A DNA stretch of 64,000 bases from assembly GCF_041435435.1 (NCBI RefSeq), contig NZ_CP108494.1:5552501-5616500 (forward strand), given 5' to 3'. This DNA is from Streptomyces sp. NBC_01241. GTDB taxonomy: Bacteria; Actinomycetota; Actinomycetes; Streptomycetales; Streptomycetaceae. The notes beneath the pieces are model-generated. The model made no database searches. It had not been told where the DNA came from and saw only the letters and a list, made by a program, of their open reading frames with translations. Position numbers and translations under genes: made by a program. This document shows positions 48,962 to 57,460 of this stretch, piece after piece. The first letter of the stretch is position 1; the number at the start of each line of letters is the position of its first letter.

Positions 48962-50142
48962 ACGACGAGGAGGAGTACGTGGGTGTCGGGCGCCCGCCGA
49001 CGGGCCGTCGGCAGGTCTGGATCAAGCTGCTCTGGATCGGTGTCTGGCTCGCGTTCATGAGCGCCCCGGTCAAGGACCTGGCCGACGGCCACCACACCCC
49101 GTGGGGCACCGCGCTGGGCGTACTGGGTCTGCTGGTCTTCGTCGGCGCCTATCTGGTGCTGGTCTTCCGCCACACGTCGAAGGCCCTCGACCGGCGCGTC
49201 GTCCAGTCCTCGATCGCCTTCCTCGGCACCCTCGCCATCATTCTGTTCCTGACGCTCGGCACCGCGTGGCTGGTCCTCTTCGTGTACGTGGCGGTCTCCG
49301 TCGGCGCCACACTGCCGCTGCGGACCGCCCGCTGGCTGATTCCCGCGGTCGTCGCCGTCCTGGTCCTCCTCGGCCTCACCGACGACCACCCCCGCGAGAT
49401 CATCACCGCCCTGGTCTTCCCGTCGCTCCTCGGCGGCTTCGCGATGACCGGCGTACGACAGATGATCCGTACGACGATCCAGCTCCGCGAGGCCCGCGCG
49501 ACCGTCGCCCAGCTCGCCGCCAACGAGGAGCGGCTGCGGCTGGCCCGCGATCTGCACGACCTGCTCGGCCACTCGCTCTCGCTCATCACGCTCAAGAGCG
49601 AGCTGGCCGGGCGGATGCTCCCCGACCATCCGGAGCAGGCCGCCGCGCAGGTCGCGGACATCGAACGGGTCAGCCGCCAGGCCCTGGTCGACGTACGCGG
49701 CGCCGTCACCGGCTACCGCCGTCCGACCCTCCCCGGTGAACTGGCCGGAGCCCGTACCGCACTCGCCGCCGCGGGCATCACCGGCGACATCCCCGCCGAG
49801 GCTCCCGAGGACCTCCCCGAGAAGCCGGAGGAGGTGCTCGCCTGGGCACTGCGCGAAGCCGTCACCAACGTCGTACGCCACAGCGGCGCCCGGCACTGCA
49901 CCGTCACGCTCGACCCGCGCCAGACCCTCGACGGCAAGGTCCTCGAACTCACCGTCGCGGACGACGGCGTCGGCGCCTCGGGAACGGAACCGGGCAACGG
50001 CCTCACCGGCATCACCGAACGCCTCGCCACGGTCGACGGCACGCTGATCGCCCCGGCCGGCAACTCCCGCTCCGGATCCGGCAAAGGCTTCACCCTGACC
50101 CTGACCGTTCCGCTCGGATCCGGCCTAGGATCCACGGAATGA
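48958..50142 (+). CDS. Sensor histidine kinase, NarL/DesK-type (HisKA_3)
   Basis: 394 aa. GTG 48958 overlaps the permease stop (GTGA). Five or six membrane helices lie in residues 20-165, with almost no extracytoplasmic domain, so it probably senses the membrane itself. HisKA_3 box ARDLHDLLGHSLSLITLKSE (phospho-His in the first HD), N-box REAVTNVVRHSGA, DDGVGASG and GNGLTGITERL for ATP binding. Coupled to the response regulator by another 4-bp overlap. DesK/LiaS-like relatives respond to fluidity or cell-wall drugs. Confidence 0.92.
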   Translation: MNDEEEYVGVGRPPTGRRQVWIKLLWIGVWLAFMSAPVKDLADGHHTPWGTALGVLGLLVFVGAYLVLVFRHTSKALDRRVVQSSIAFLGTLAIILFLTLGTAWLVLFVYVAVSVGATLPLRTARWLIPAVVAVLVLLGLTDDHPREIITALVFPSLLGGFAMTGVRQMIRTTIQLREARATVAQLAANEERLRLARDLHDLLGHSLSLITLKSELAGRMLPDHPEQAAAQVADIERVSRQALVDVRGAVTGYRRPTLPGELAGARTALAAAGITGDIPAEAPEDLPEKPEEVLAWALREAVTNVVRHSGARHCTVTLDPRQTLDGKVLELTVADDGVGASGTEPGNGLTGITERLATVDGTLIAPAGNSRSGSGKGFTLTLTVPLGSGLGSTE

Positions 50143-50750
50143 GCGTGATCAGACTCCTCCTCGCCGAGGACCAGTCCATGGTGCGCGAGGCCCTCGCGGC
50201 ACTCCTCGGCCTGGAACCCGACATCGAGGTGGTGGCCCAGGTCGCCCGCGGGGACGAGGTGCTCGCCGCGGCCCACGAGCACCGCATCGACGTGGCGCTC
50301 CTGGACATCGAGATGCCGGGCATGACGGGCATCGACGCGGCGGCGGCCCTGCGGCGCGAACTCCCGGCCGTGAAGGTCGTCGTCGTCACCACCTTCGGCC
50401 GCCCCGGCTACCTGCGCCGCGCCATGGAGTCGGGCGCCGACGCCTTTCTGGTGAAGGACGCCCCGGCCGCCCAACTGGCCTCGGCGGTACGGAAGGTGCT
50501 CGCCGGGGAGCGCGTCATCGACCCCACCCTCGCGGCCGCCGCGCTCGCCGACGGGGCGAACCCGCTCACCGACCGCGAACGCGATGTGCTGCGCACGGCG
50601 GCGGACGGCTCCACGAACGCGGAGATAGCGGCCGCGCTCCATCTCTCCCAGGGCACGGTCCGCAACTACCTCTCGATGGCGATCCAGAAACTGGCGGTCC
50701 GCAACCGTGCGGAGGCGGTCCGCATCGCCCGCGAGAAGGGCTGGTTGTGA
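50139..50750 (+). CDS. NarL/LuxR-family response regulator
   Basis: 203 aa. Receiver domain with acidic pair E10/D11 (LLLAEDQS), phospho-acceptor D56 (VALLDIEMPG) and Lys in VKDAPAAQL. The C-terminal LuxR-type HTH (about 140-200) reads LTDRERDVLRTAADGSTNAE followed by IAAALHLSQGTVRNYLS. Cognate partner of the kinase just upstream. Likely target: the ATGACA/TGTCAT palindrome before the exporter ATPase. Confidence 0.94.
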   Translation: MSVIRLLLAEDQSMVREALAALLGLEPDIEVVAQVARGDEVLAAAHEHRIDVALLDIEMPGMTGIDAAAALRRELPAVKVVVVTTFGRPGYLRRAMESGADAFLVKDAPAAQLASAVRKVLAGERVIDPTLAAAALADGANPLTDRERDVLRTAADGSTNAEIAAALHLSQGTVRNYLSMAIQKLAVRNRAEAVRIAREKGWL

Positions 50751-50867
50751 GGTTCCAGCAGCCGGCCCGGCACTTCGTCGGTCGGCGGCCGAACCGTGGC
50801 GGGCTTGCTCACCGAGGTACTCACGCCGCGGGGCTGCACACGCGGGGACTCGGCGGCTTCGCGCACG

Positions 50868-50902
50868 CTGATGCCCGGCCGGCCGAAGGCCGGTTGCATC
50901 AG
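50868..50902 (+). terminator. Bulged terminator hairpin after the two-component operon
   Basis: CTGATGC (50868-50874) pairs with GCATCAG (50896-50902) and, inside, CCGGCC (50879-50884) pairs with GGCCGG (50888-50893) around GAA. The remaining bases of 50751-50952 hold no gene. Confidence 0.5.
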
Positions 50903-50952
50903 CTCGGTCCGGAACTACGAGCGCATCGTGCCTTTTCGCTCCATCGGGCCTC

Positions 50953-51498
50953 ATGACCACCGACGAACCGGCGCGTGTCACCACCGCGTGGAATCGGATA
51001 CAAGCCTGGCTGCGCGGGCACGCCCCGGTCTCGTACGCCACCCTGCAGCCGGGCGCCGGGCCCGAGGAGCTCGCAGAGCTCGAAGCGGCGACGGGCAGCG
51101 CTCTGCCCCCGGGACTGCAGGCCCTGTGGCTGTGCAGCAACGGCAGTGGCGGTCCGATGGCCTGGGGCGACCCGGAGGAGGAAGCCATGGCACGTGCCTT
51201 TCTGCCGGAGGGCGACACCTTCGTCTCCGCGTCAGCGGCACGACTTCTGTACGGCTTCCATACGAGGCTGGAGTTCTACGACCGCACGTGGATTCCGTTC
51301 GCGGCCTACGACCCCGACGGGTTCACCGGGCTGTTCGTCAACGCCACGCCCGGCGACAACTACGGACAGGTCGGTCTCTGGAATCACAAGGACCGGACCG
51401 TGCCCGAAGGGCCAGTGCTGTCGGCGTTTCTCGAGGACGCGGCGGACAAGCTGGAACGAGGCGTATGGCGGCCTCATGCGCCCGGGGAAGACGACTGA
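50953..51498 (+). CDS. SMI1/KNR4 (SUKH) family protein
   Basis: 181 aa. ATG 50953. SUKH pattern: GAGPEELAELEAATGSALPP followed by GLQALWLCSNGS, then PFAAYDPDGFTGLFVNATPG, the usual active-looking but non-enzymatic core. Bacterial members are often immunity proteins against nuclease or other polymorphic toxins. No toxin gene is adjacent, so it may be an orphan immunity gene. A transposase remnant follows, consistent with accessory DNA. Weak ribosome site. Confidence 0.82.
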   Translation: MTTDEPARVTTAWNRIQAWLRGHAPVSYATLQPGAGPEELAELEAATGSALPPGLQALWLCSNGSGGPMAWGDPEEEAMARAFLPEGDTFVSASAARLLYGFHTRLEFYDRTWIPFAAYDPDGFTGLFVNATPGDNYGQVGLWNHKDRTVPEGPVLSAFLEDAADKLERGVWRPHAPGEDD

Positions 51499-51629
51499 CC
51501 AGGAATACGCGGCGCCTCCGACCGGGCTGGTCGGGGGCGCCGCGCGTATCAGGTACGGGCTGCTGCCGATTCCCGCGGAAACCGATGGTGCGACGCGGCT
51601 CCGGGATCGAGAATCACCGGACGCATGAA

Positions 51630-51778
51630 GTGAAGCGCAACCGCCGCTACCTGTGCAGACGCCAGATCAAGCACGCCATCCCGGAACCGAAGGACCAGCG
51701 GGCCAACCGCCGGCGCCGCGGCAGTCGAGGAGGTAGGCCCGCCGGCTTCGACAAGGAGATGTACAAGCGCCGGAACGC
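51630..51778 (+). mobile_element. IS5-family transposase fragment
   Basis: The plus frame from 51630 reads VKRNRRYLCRRQIKHAIPEP, then KDQRANRRRRGSRGGRP and GFDKEMYKRRN. This matches the block of IS5-family DDE transposases between the second Asp and the catalytic Glu (RNRRYLRRR..., IPEPKDQ, GSRGGRP, KRRN). The expected continuation VERTINxLK with the catalytic Glu is missing, as is everything before the block. Only about 150 bp survive; no terminal repeats were found. Confidence 0.7.
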
Positions 51779-51814
51779 CCCGTGGCCTCGATCCGCCTCT
51801 GGCTCAGGCCGTGA

Positions 51815-52159
51815 TCAGCCTGTTCCAAGAGCGTCTGCCTGCCTCGTCAGGTCTGTGGCGATGTCGTCCCAGTCCGGTCCGTGCAGCCACAGGTTCTCGG
51901 CAGCCTCTCGCATCAGCGCTGGTTCGTCCGGTCGCTGCAAGAGCACTAGTCGATAGGACAGGTTGCGGACCCAGACCGGCAGGCGGCCATCAACTATGTG
52001 CGGGCACAGCTCACGCAGCATGGCGAGGATCGAATCCGCGTCGGCGAAGGTCAGCTCCTCGACGAAGTAGTGCTCTCGGTGTTCGAGGCTGCACTCCGGC
52101 GTGGGTCGGTACTCATCTCCGTAGAGACACCGGGCATGCGCCGTCAGGGTGCCGTGCAT
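51815..52159 (-). CDS. Small hypothetical protein
   Basis: 114 aa from ATG 52159 (MHGTLTAHARCLYGDEYRPT). Predicted mixed helix/strand, acidic: EELTFADADSILAMLRELCP, WVRNLSYRLVLLQRPDEPAL, WLHGPDWDDIATDLTRQADA. No signal peptide or membrane helix. I do not recognise the family. GC3 is less extreme than in neighbours, which suits acquired DNA beside the transposase remnant. Confidence 0.6.
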   Translation of the reverse strand: MHGTLTAHARCLYGDEYRPTPECSLEHREHYFVEELTFADADSILAMLRELCPHIVDGRLPVWVRNLSYRLVLLQRPDEPALMREAAENLWLHGPDWDDIATDLTRQADALGTG

Positions 52160-52258
52160 GTCCTGGAGCCTACGACGCCTTAATCCGCCGGACAGAACAC
52201 CTAGTGCTGTGCGGGTGAGGGGGTCCGCCCGGATCAACGCACGGGCGGACCATGGCCG

Positions 52259-52567
52259 TCAGCCCTTGGCGGCGGCCTCCCGGATCAGCGGCTCGAACTC
52301 CCGCCGCACGTAGGTGTCGAACGGCTCCGTCAGCGCGCCGTCGAGTACCCGCCGCACCCGGTGCTCCGCCGCGAACTCCTTGATCGCTGCGCGGGAGTCC
52401 GGCTCCACACCCCCGCCAATGATCAGCACCCCGAACTCCTCGGTCGCCAACAGCTTCCGAGCCTCCTCGTCGGTGCTCACTCCCTCCGCGTCAAAGCCGT
52501 CCGCGCGCAGCGTGGCCAGCACCTCCGTCACCCTGACGGGCGTCCTTCCCAGCACCAGCGTCCTCAT
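52259..52567 (-). CDS. Small hypothetical protein with a Rossmann-like N-terminus
   Basis: 102 aa. ATG 52567 is preceded by GGAGAGG. Alternating strand/helix: MRTLVLGRTPVRVTEVLATL, DAEGVSTDEEARKLLATEEF, GVLIIGGGVEP, which resembles a minimal receiver or nucleotide-binding fold without the phospho-acceptor Asp. Single gene; function not assigned. Confidence 0.7.
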   Translation of the reverse strand: MRTLVLGRTPVRVTEVLATLRADGFDAEGVSTDEEARKLLATEEFGVLIIGGGVEPDSRAAIKEFAAEHRVRRVLDGALTEPFDTYVRREFEPLIREAAAKG

Positions 52568-52710
52568 GGCCGTTCCTCTCCGGTACGTCGACATCGGCGC
52601 CCCCGAACCTAGAAGCTCAACCAGACTTGAGGTCAACCCCCAACCCTCGCCCACCCCGGCAGCCACGTGATCCGCCGGACAGGACCTAACGGCGGTCCCG
52701 GCACGCGCGA

Positions 52711-52741
52711 GGGCGGTGCGGACTCGGGGTCCGCACCGCCC
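52711..52741 (-). terminator. Terminator after the sortase gene
   Basis: Perfect 13-bp stem GGGCGGTGCGGAC (52711-52723) with 52729-52741, loop TCGGG. It lies 58 bp beyond the sortase stop. Confidence 0.75.
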
Positions 52742-52798
52742 CGTACGGTTTGCGGTCCGGCGGATGGTCGCACCCCGGCGTCGATCGCCGACCGGCCG

Positions 52799-53521
52799 TC
52801 AGCCATTCTTGGAGGATTCGAGGTGGGCGAAGGCCACCACGTTGTCCTCGTAGTGCTTGGCCTTCCTGTTGTACGGGCCGCCGCAGGTGATCAGGCGCAG
52901 CTGCGCGGACGGGGTGTCCGAGTAGACGCGCTTGTTCGGGAACTTCGCCTTGCTGAACGTCTCGACGGCGTCGACCTTGAATGTGGCGACCGAGCCGTCG
53001 GCGCGGGTGATGTCGACCGTGGAACCCGGCTTGAGGAACTGGAGCTGCAGGAACACGGCCGGACCGGTCGTCGTGTCGACATGGCCCGCCACGATCGCGG
53101 CACCACGCTCGCCAGGGGTGACACCGCCCTTGAACCAGCCCACCAAGTTGCTGTCGTTCGGGGGCGGCGGGTTCAGCTGACCGTCGGCGCCGATGGACAG
53201 GTCGGTGAACGGTGCCTTGACGGCGAGGGACGGAATCTGCAGCCGCGTCGGGACGGAACGCGACATCGCCGGGCCGACGGCGGGCGCCGACGGGGTGACG
53301 GGTCGGGGCGCGGCATGGGAGCCGAGGACCTCGGGTACGGCCGCGGGCGCGATGGCGGCGGGTCGGGCCGACGGCTTGTCGTCGACCGAGGTTTCGATCG
53401 AGTTGTAGATCAGGAGCATGCCGACCCCGGCTGCCACGGCGGGCCACATCAAGGCGCGGCCCAGTGTGGTTCCGGGGGCAGTCCGGGTTGGGATGGAGCC
53501 GGGAGACTGCGGGGCGGCCAT
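52799..53521 (-). CDS. Class F sortase
   Basis: 240 aa from ATG 53521 (MAAPQSPGSIPTRTAPGTTL). One N-terminal helix (LMWPAVAAGVGMLLIYNS) anchors it outside the membrane, followed by a Pro/Ala linker and the sortase barrel from about residue 100 (RLQIPSLAVKAPFTDLSIG). Catalytic His in AGHVDT, Cys in LRLITCGGPY; the downstream Arg is the R of PYNRKAKHYEDNVV or nearby. Sortases cut a C-terminal sorting signal and link the protein to the wall. Adjacent substrate candidate: the repeat protein at 53669-54757 on the same strand, 147 bp upstream. Confidence 0.9.
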   Translation of the reverse strand: MAAPQSPGSIPTRTAPGTTLGRALMWPAVAAGVGMLLIYNSIETSVDDKPSARPAAIAPAAVPEVLGSHAAPRPVTPSAPAVGPAMSRSVPTRLQIPSLAVKAPFTDLSIGADGQLNPPPPNDSNLVGWFKGGVTPGERGAAIVAGHVDTTTGPAVFLQLQFLKPGSTVDITRADGSVATFKVDAVETFSKAKFPNKRVYSDTPSAQLRLITCGGPYNRKAKHYEDNVVAFAHLESSKNG

Positions 53522-53668
53522 GGGAACGTGCCTTTCGGTTGTGCGGTGTTGGAGAGGGGAGAGGGGATGCGGGGGTGGGGGCGGTGGTGCAATCGAAGCC
53601 GCCGCGGCCGCCGCCCCGAGGGACGACGGCCGCGACAAACGAAACGACCGGTCAGCCGTTGGGCCCGG

Positions 53669-54757
53669 TCAGGCGATCGCACCGCCCGACGACTGGCGAC
53701 GGCGCAGCTTGTATGCACCGAAGCCGATGCCACCGATCAGCAGCGCCGAGCCGGCAGCCAGGTTGCTGCTGGTCGTAGCCATCCCGCCGCCACCGGCGTT
53801 GACGCCACCACTGGGCTTGCCCTCGTTACGGCCGCCGCGGCCACCTTCGTCGCCGCCGCGACCGCCCTTCTCGCCGCCGCGACCGCCTTCGTCGCCGCCG
53901 CGACCGCCCTTCTCGCCGCCGCGACCGCCTTCGTCGCCGCCGCGGCCACCCTCGTCGCCGCCGCGACCGCCTTCGTCGCCGCCGCGGCCACCCTCGTCGC
54001 CGCCGCGACCGCCTTCGTCGTCGGTGACGACCCGGGCCATGAAGCCGCCGCCGGCCTGAACGCCGCCGCTGGGCTTGCCCTTGTCGCCGCCGCGGCCGCC
54101 TTCGTCGCCGCCACGACCGCCCTCATCGCCGCCGCCGCGGCCGCCTTCGTCGCCGCCACGACCGCCCTCATCGCCGCCGCCGCGGCCGCCTTCGTCGCCG
54201 CCACGACCGCCCTCATCGTCGCCGCCGCGACCGCCCTTCTCGCCGCCACGACCGCCCTCGTCGTCGCCGCCGCGGCCACCCTTGTCGCCGCGACCGCCTT
54301 CGTCGTCGCCGCGACCACCTTCGTCGCCGGTGACGACCCGGGCCATGAAGCCGCCGCCGGCCTGAACGCCGCCGCTGGGCTTGCCCTTGTCGCCGCCGCG
54401 GCCGCCTTCGTCGCCGCCGCGGCCGCCTTCGTCGCCGCCGCGGCCGCCTTCGTCGCCGCCGCGGCCGCCTTCGTCGCCGCCGCGGCCGCCTTCGTCGCCG
54501 CCGCGGCCGCCTTCGTCGCCGCCGCGGCCACCCTCATCGCCGCCGCGGCCACCCTCATCGCCGCCGCGGCCACCCTCATCGCCGCCGCGACCGCCTTCGT
54601 CAGAGTCGGACCTTCCGTTCTTGTCGCTGTGCGAGGACGAGGATCCCTTGTGGTGTCCCGAATCCGCGGCCGTGGCCATGGCGTAGGCGGAGGGACCGGT
54701 AATGGCAAGGACCGCGGTGACAGCGGCCGAAGCGAACAGTGTGCGGGCAGAGCGCAT
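53669..54757 (-). CDS. Secreted GGRGGDE-repeat surface protein, candidate sortase substrate
   Basis: 362 aa. Signal peptide MRSARTLFASAAVTAVLAIT, cleaved near AYAMA. Residues about 50-320 are almost only 7-residue GGRGGDE units with K, D and H variants. Two internal blocks read GKPSGGVQAGGGFMARVVT; a third copy at the end, GKPSGGVNAGGGGMATTSS, leads into a hydrophobic helix (LAAGSALLIGGIGFGAY) and KLRRR, the layout of a sorting signal but without LPxTG. Located directly upstream of the class F sortase gene on the same strand. Likely a wall-attached, hydrophilic coat or linker; charge pattern suggests cation binding. Function is inferred. Confidence 0.8.
   Translation of the reverse strand: MRSARTLFASAAVTAVLAITGPSAYAMATAADSGHHKGSSSSHSDKNGRSDSDEGGRGGDEGGRGGDEGGRGGDEGGRGGDEGGRGGDEGGRGGDEGGRGGDEGGRGGDEGGRGGDEGGRGGDKGKPSGGVQAGGGFMARVVTGDEGGRGDDEGGRGDKGGRGGDDEGGRGGEKGGRGGDDEGGRGGDEGGRGGGDEGGRGGDEGGRGGGDEGGRGGDEGGRGGDKGKPSGGVQAGGGFMARVVTDDEGGRGGDEGGRGGDEGGRGGDEGGRGGDEGGRGGEKGGRGGDEGGRGGEKGGRGGDEGGRGGRNEGKPSGGVNAGGGGMATTSSNLAAGSALLIGGIGFGAYKLRRRQSSGGAIA
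53830..54606. repeat. 21-bp tandem coding repeats with duplicated 300-bp modules
   Basis: CCGCCGCGGCCGCCTTCGTC-type 21-mers (minus-strand GGRGGDE codons) fill this stretch with few interruptions. Two nearly identical blocks at about 54013-54085 and 54327-54392 encode the GKPSGGVQAGGG motif, showing module duplication about 310 bp apart. Confidence 0.9.
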
Positions 54758-55356
54758 CTGAACACATTCCTTCCGCCGCAACTGCGGAGAGTGACAGGGG
54801 GTCGACTCAGTGTGGCGCAGTGGCGACATGATCTACCGTCAGTCCGAATGTCACTTCGCGCCAGCGCAAAATGCCGCATCGGGGCCATGTCGTGGGCCCT
54901 TCGGGTGGCGAAAAGCCAATAATCACCCGTTGGACTGCACGCAGTGCCACGTGAGGTTTGGGCGACGACCGTCCACTCGTTTGCCGACGCTTTGGCGCGG
55001 CGGCCCAATCGCCGCCCGGCTCGGCAATGACCCCCGATGGGCTTGAACGGCCCGTTGGGGACATGGAGTTGAGAAGACTTGCTCTCCTTGTCCGGCGAGA
55101 CGTGCGCGCGCGGTGCCCGGCGGGACTCCGCCCGGAGCCATACCTTGAATTTGCATAACGGCGTACGCGGCCCGCCGATGCGTAGACACTGATCTGCTTG
55201 TCCTCGGCTGCCGGGTATGAAAGCGCAGGAGGCGGGCACGCAGGTTCCGGCAGGCATCCCCGGCTCAGTGAATGCCCGGCTGGTAAATCGGTTGCAGCGC
55301 GGGGTGGCCGCCTGCTGTACTCCCCGTCCAGCACTCGATCGACCGAGGAGAAGATC
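54758..55356. other. Long intergenic region, relatively low GC
   Basis: 600 bp with no convincing gene between the divergent repeat protein and the OtrA-like GTPase. Stretches such as 54820-54960 have clearly lower GC3 signal and mixed codons in every frame. It must hold two divergent promoters. No RNA gene identified. Confidence 0.5.
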
Positions 55357-55467
55357 ATGCGCGGAACTCTCATGTTCATTCAGACGGAAATTGTCACCGA
55401 TCTTGAAGACATGGAGTTTCGTGCACACGCTGAATCTGGGAATTCTGGCGCATGTCGACGCCGGTAA
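55357..55467 (+). CDS. Candidate 36-codon leader peptide overlapping the GTPase start
   Basis: ATG 55357 is preceded by GAGGAGAAG at ideal spacing, the best ribosome site near this gene. It encodes MRGTLMFIQTEIVTDLEDME, then FRAHAESGNSGACRRR, and ends at TAA 55465-55467, 44 bases into the GTPase gene in another frame. Ribosomes reading it would pass over the GTPase start GTG 55421, so it could couple or attenuate translation, as short leader ORFs do for tet(M)-type genes. No homologue known to me. Confidence 0.45.
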   Translation: MRGTLMFIQTEIVTDLEDMEFRAHAESGNSGACRRR

Positions 55468-57460
55468 GACGAGCCTGACCGAGCGGTTGCTCCACACCGC
55501 CGGTGTTATCGACGAGATCGGCAGCGTCGACGACGGGAACACCCAGACCGATTCCCTGGCGCTGGAACGAGAGCGCGGAATCACGATCAAGTCCGCCGTC
55601 GTCTCGTTTCCCATCGATGACATCACGGTCAATCTGATCGACACACCCGGCCACCCGGATTTCATCGCCGAGGTGGAACGGGTGCTCAACGTGCTCGACG
55701 GTGCCATGCTGGTGATCTCCGCGGTGGAGGGCGTACAGGCGCAGACCCGTGTTCTGATGCGGACGCTGCGGCGCCTGCGCATTCCGACGCTCATTTTCGT
55801 GAACAAGGTCGATCGCGGCGGTGCGCAGGAGGAATCCCTTCTGCGGAGCATTTCGGAAAAACTCACCCCGGCCGTGATCGCCATGGGATCGGTCGACGGG
55901 CGGGGCTGCCGGGACGCCCGCTGTACGCCGTACACCGGGGCCGACCCGGGCTTCACGGACCGGCTGGCCGAGCTTCTCACCGACCAGGACGACGCGCTGC
56001 TGGCCGCGTACGTCGAGAACGCGGCGCCGCTCCCGTACCGCAGGCTGCGTGAAGAGCTGGCGGTACAGACCGGGCAGGCGCTGGTGCATCCGGTGTTCTT
56101 CGGGTCGGCGATCACCGGAGTGGGCGTGGACGCCCTGATCAGCGGGGTCAGGGAGCTGCTGCCCGCGAGCGCGGGCGATGCCGACGGGCCGGTGTCGGGC
56201 ACCGTCTTCAAGGTCGAGCGGGGGCCGGGCGGCGAGAAGATCGCGTACGTCCGGATGTTCTCGGGCACGGTACGGATCCGCGACCGGCTGCCGTTCGGCC
56301 GGAGCGACGGACACGCGGGCGGCGGCGGGGGCGGCCGCGGTGAGGGGAAAGTGACCGCGATCAGCGTCTTCGACCGCGGTTCGGCCCTGCGCGAGGCGGC
56401 GGTCGGAGCCGGCCGGATCGCCAGGCTCCGGGGGCTCGGCGACATCCGGGTCGGCGACACGGTCGGCGAACCGGACACGACCGGGCGGCGGAATTGGTTC
56501 GCCCCGCCGACACTGGAATCGGTCGTGGCCCCCAGTGCTCCGGTGAACAGGGGCGCGCTGCATTTCGCTCTCGCGCAACTCGCCGAACAGGACCCATTGA
56601 TCAATCTGCGTCAGGACGGCATCCGGAAAGAAGTGTCCGTCTCGCTCTACGGCGAGGTGCAGAAGGAAGTGATCCAGGCGACGCTCGCCGATGAATTCGG
56701 AATCGATGTCACCTTCCGCGAGACCACGACCATTTGCCTGGAGCGGCCGAACGGTAGCGGTGCGGCGTACGAGATCATCGGCCAGGACCCCAATCCCTTT
56801 CTGGCGACCGTCGGCCTTCGGGTCGATCCGGCACCGATCGGCAGCGGCATCGAATACCGGCTGGAGGTGGAACTCGGATCGATGCCGTACTCGCTGATGA
56901 GAGCGGTGGAGGAGACCGTCGGGGAGACCCTGCGGCAAGGAATTCACGGCTGGCAGGTCACCGATTGCGTCGTCACCATGACGCATTCCGGCTACTGGCC
57001 CCGGCAGAGCCATTCCCATGGTGTCTTCGACAAGAGCATGTCGAGTACCGCCGGGGATTTCCGCAATCTGACCCCCCTGGTCCTGATGAGCGCGCTGAAG
57101 CAGGCCGGCACCACCGTCCACGAACCGATGCACCGCTTCCGGCTGGAACTCCCCACGGACCTGCTCGGCCCGGTCCTGCCCGTACTCGCACCTCTGGGTG
57201 CCGTCCCCGGGACACCGGCCCCGCACGGTGCCGTATGCGTGCTGGAGGGAGAGATTCCGGCGGCCCGGGTCCACGGACTGCAACAGCGGCTCCCGGCCCT
57301 GACGCGCGGCGAAGGGGTCCTGGAATCCGAATTCGACTCCTATCGGGCGGTCAGGGGTGCGCCCCCGGCCCGGCCGCGCACCGACCGCGATCCCCTCAAC
57401 CGCAAGGAGTACCTGCTGCACACGGTGCGCAGGGTCGCCGGACAAGGGGACTTCCGGTAG
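55421..57460 (+). CDS. OtrA/Tet(M)-like ribosomal protection GTPase (EF-G paralogue)
   Basis: 679 aa, similar to OtrA (about 660). GTG 55421 with GGAG six bases upstream gives VHTLNLGILAHVDAGKTSLT. G motifs: AHVDAGKT (10-17), ERERGITIKSAV, DTPGHPDF, NKVDRGG. Ribosomal-protection text follows (FRETTTICLERPNGSG, QGIHGWQVTDCVVTMTHSGY, LVLMSALKQAGTTVHEPMHR, LTRGEGVLESEFDSY, DPLNRKEYLL). Such proteins remove tetracycline from the ribosome; many Streptomyces carry chromosomal copies that are not part of a tetracycline cluster. No biosynthesis genes are nearby. A Gly-rich insert (HAGGGGGGRGEG) lies in domain II. Confidence 0.92.
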   Translation: MHTLNLGILAHVDAGKTSLTERLLHTAGVIDEIGSVDDGNTQTDSLALERERGITIKSAVVSFPIDDITVNLIDTPGHPDFIAEVERVLNVLDGAMLVISAVEGVQAQTRVLMRTLRRLRIPTLIFVNKVDRGGAQEESLLRSISEKLTPAVIAMGSVDGRGCRDARCTPYTGADPGFTDRLAELLTDQDDALLAAYVENAAPLPYRRLREELAVQTGQALVHPVFFGSAITGVGVDALISGVRELLPASAGDADGPVSGTVFKVERGPGGEKIAYVRMFSGTVRIRDRLPFGRSDGHAGGGGGGRGEGKVTAISVFDRGSALREAAVGAGRIARLRGLGDIRVGDTVGEPDTTGRRNWFAPPTLESVVAPSAPVNRGALHFALAQLAEQDPLINLRQDGIRKEVSVSLYGEVQKEVIQATLADEFGIDVTFRETTTICLERPNGSGAAYEIIGQDPNPFLATVGLRVDPAPIGSGIEYRLEVELGSMPYSLMRAVEETVGETLRQGIHGWQVTDCVVTMTHSGYWPRQSHSHGVFDKSMSSTAGDFRNLTPLVLMSALKQAGTTVHEPMHRFRLELPTDLLGPVLPVLAPLGAVPGTPAPHGAVCVLEGEIPAARVHGLQQRLPALTRGEGVLESEFDSYRAVRGAPPARPRTDRDPLNRKEYLLHTVRRVAGQGDFR

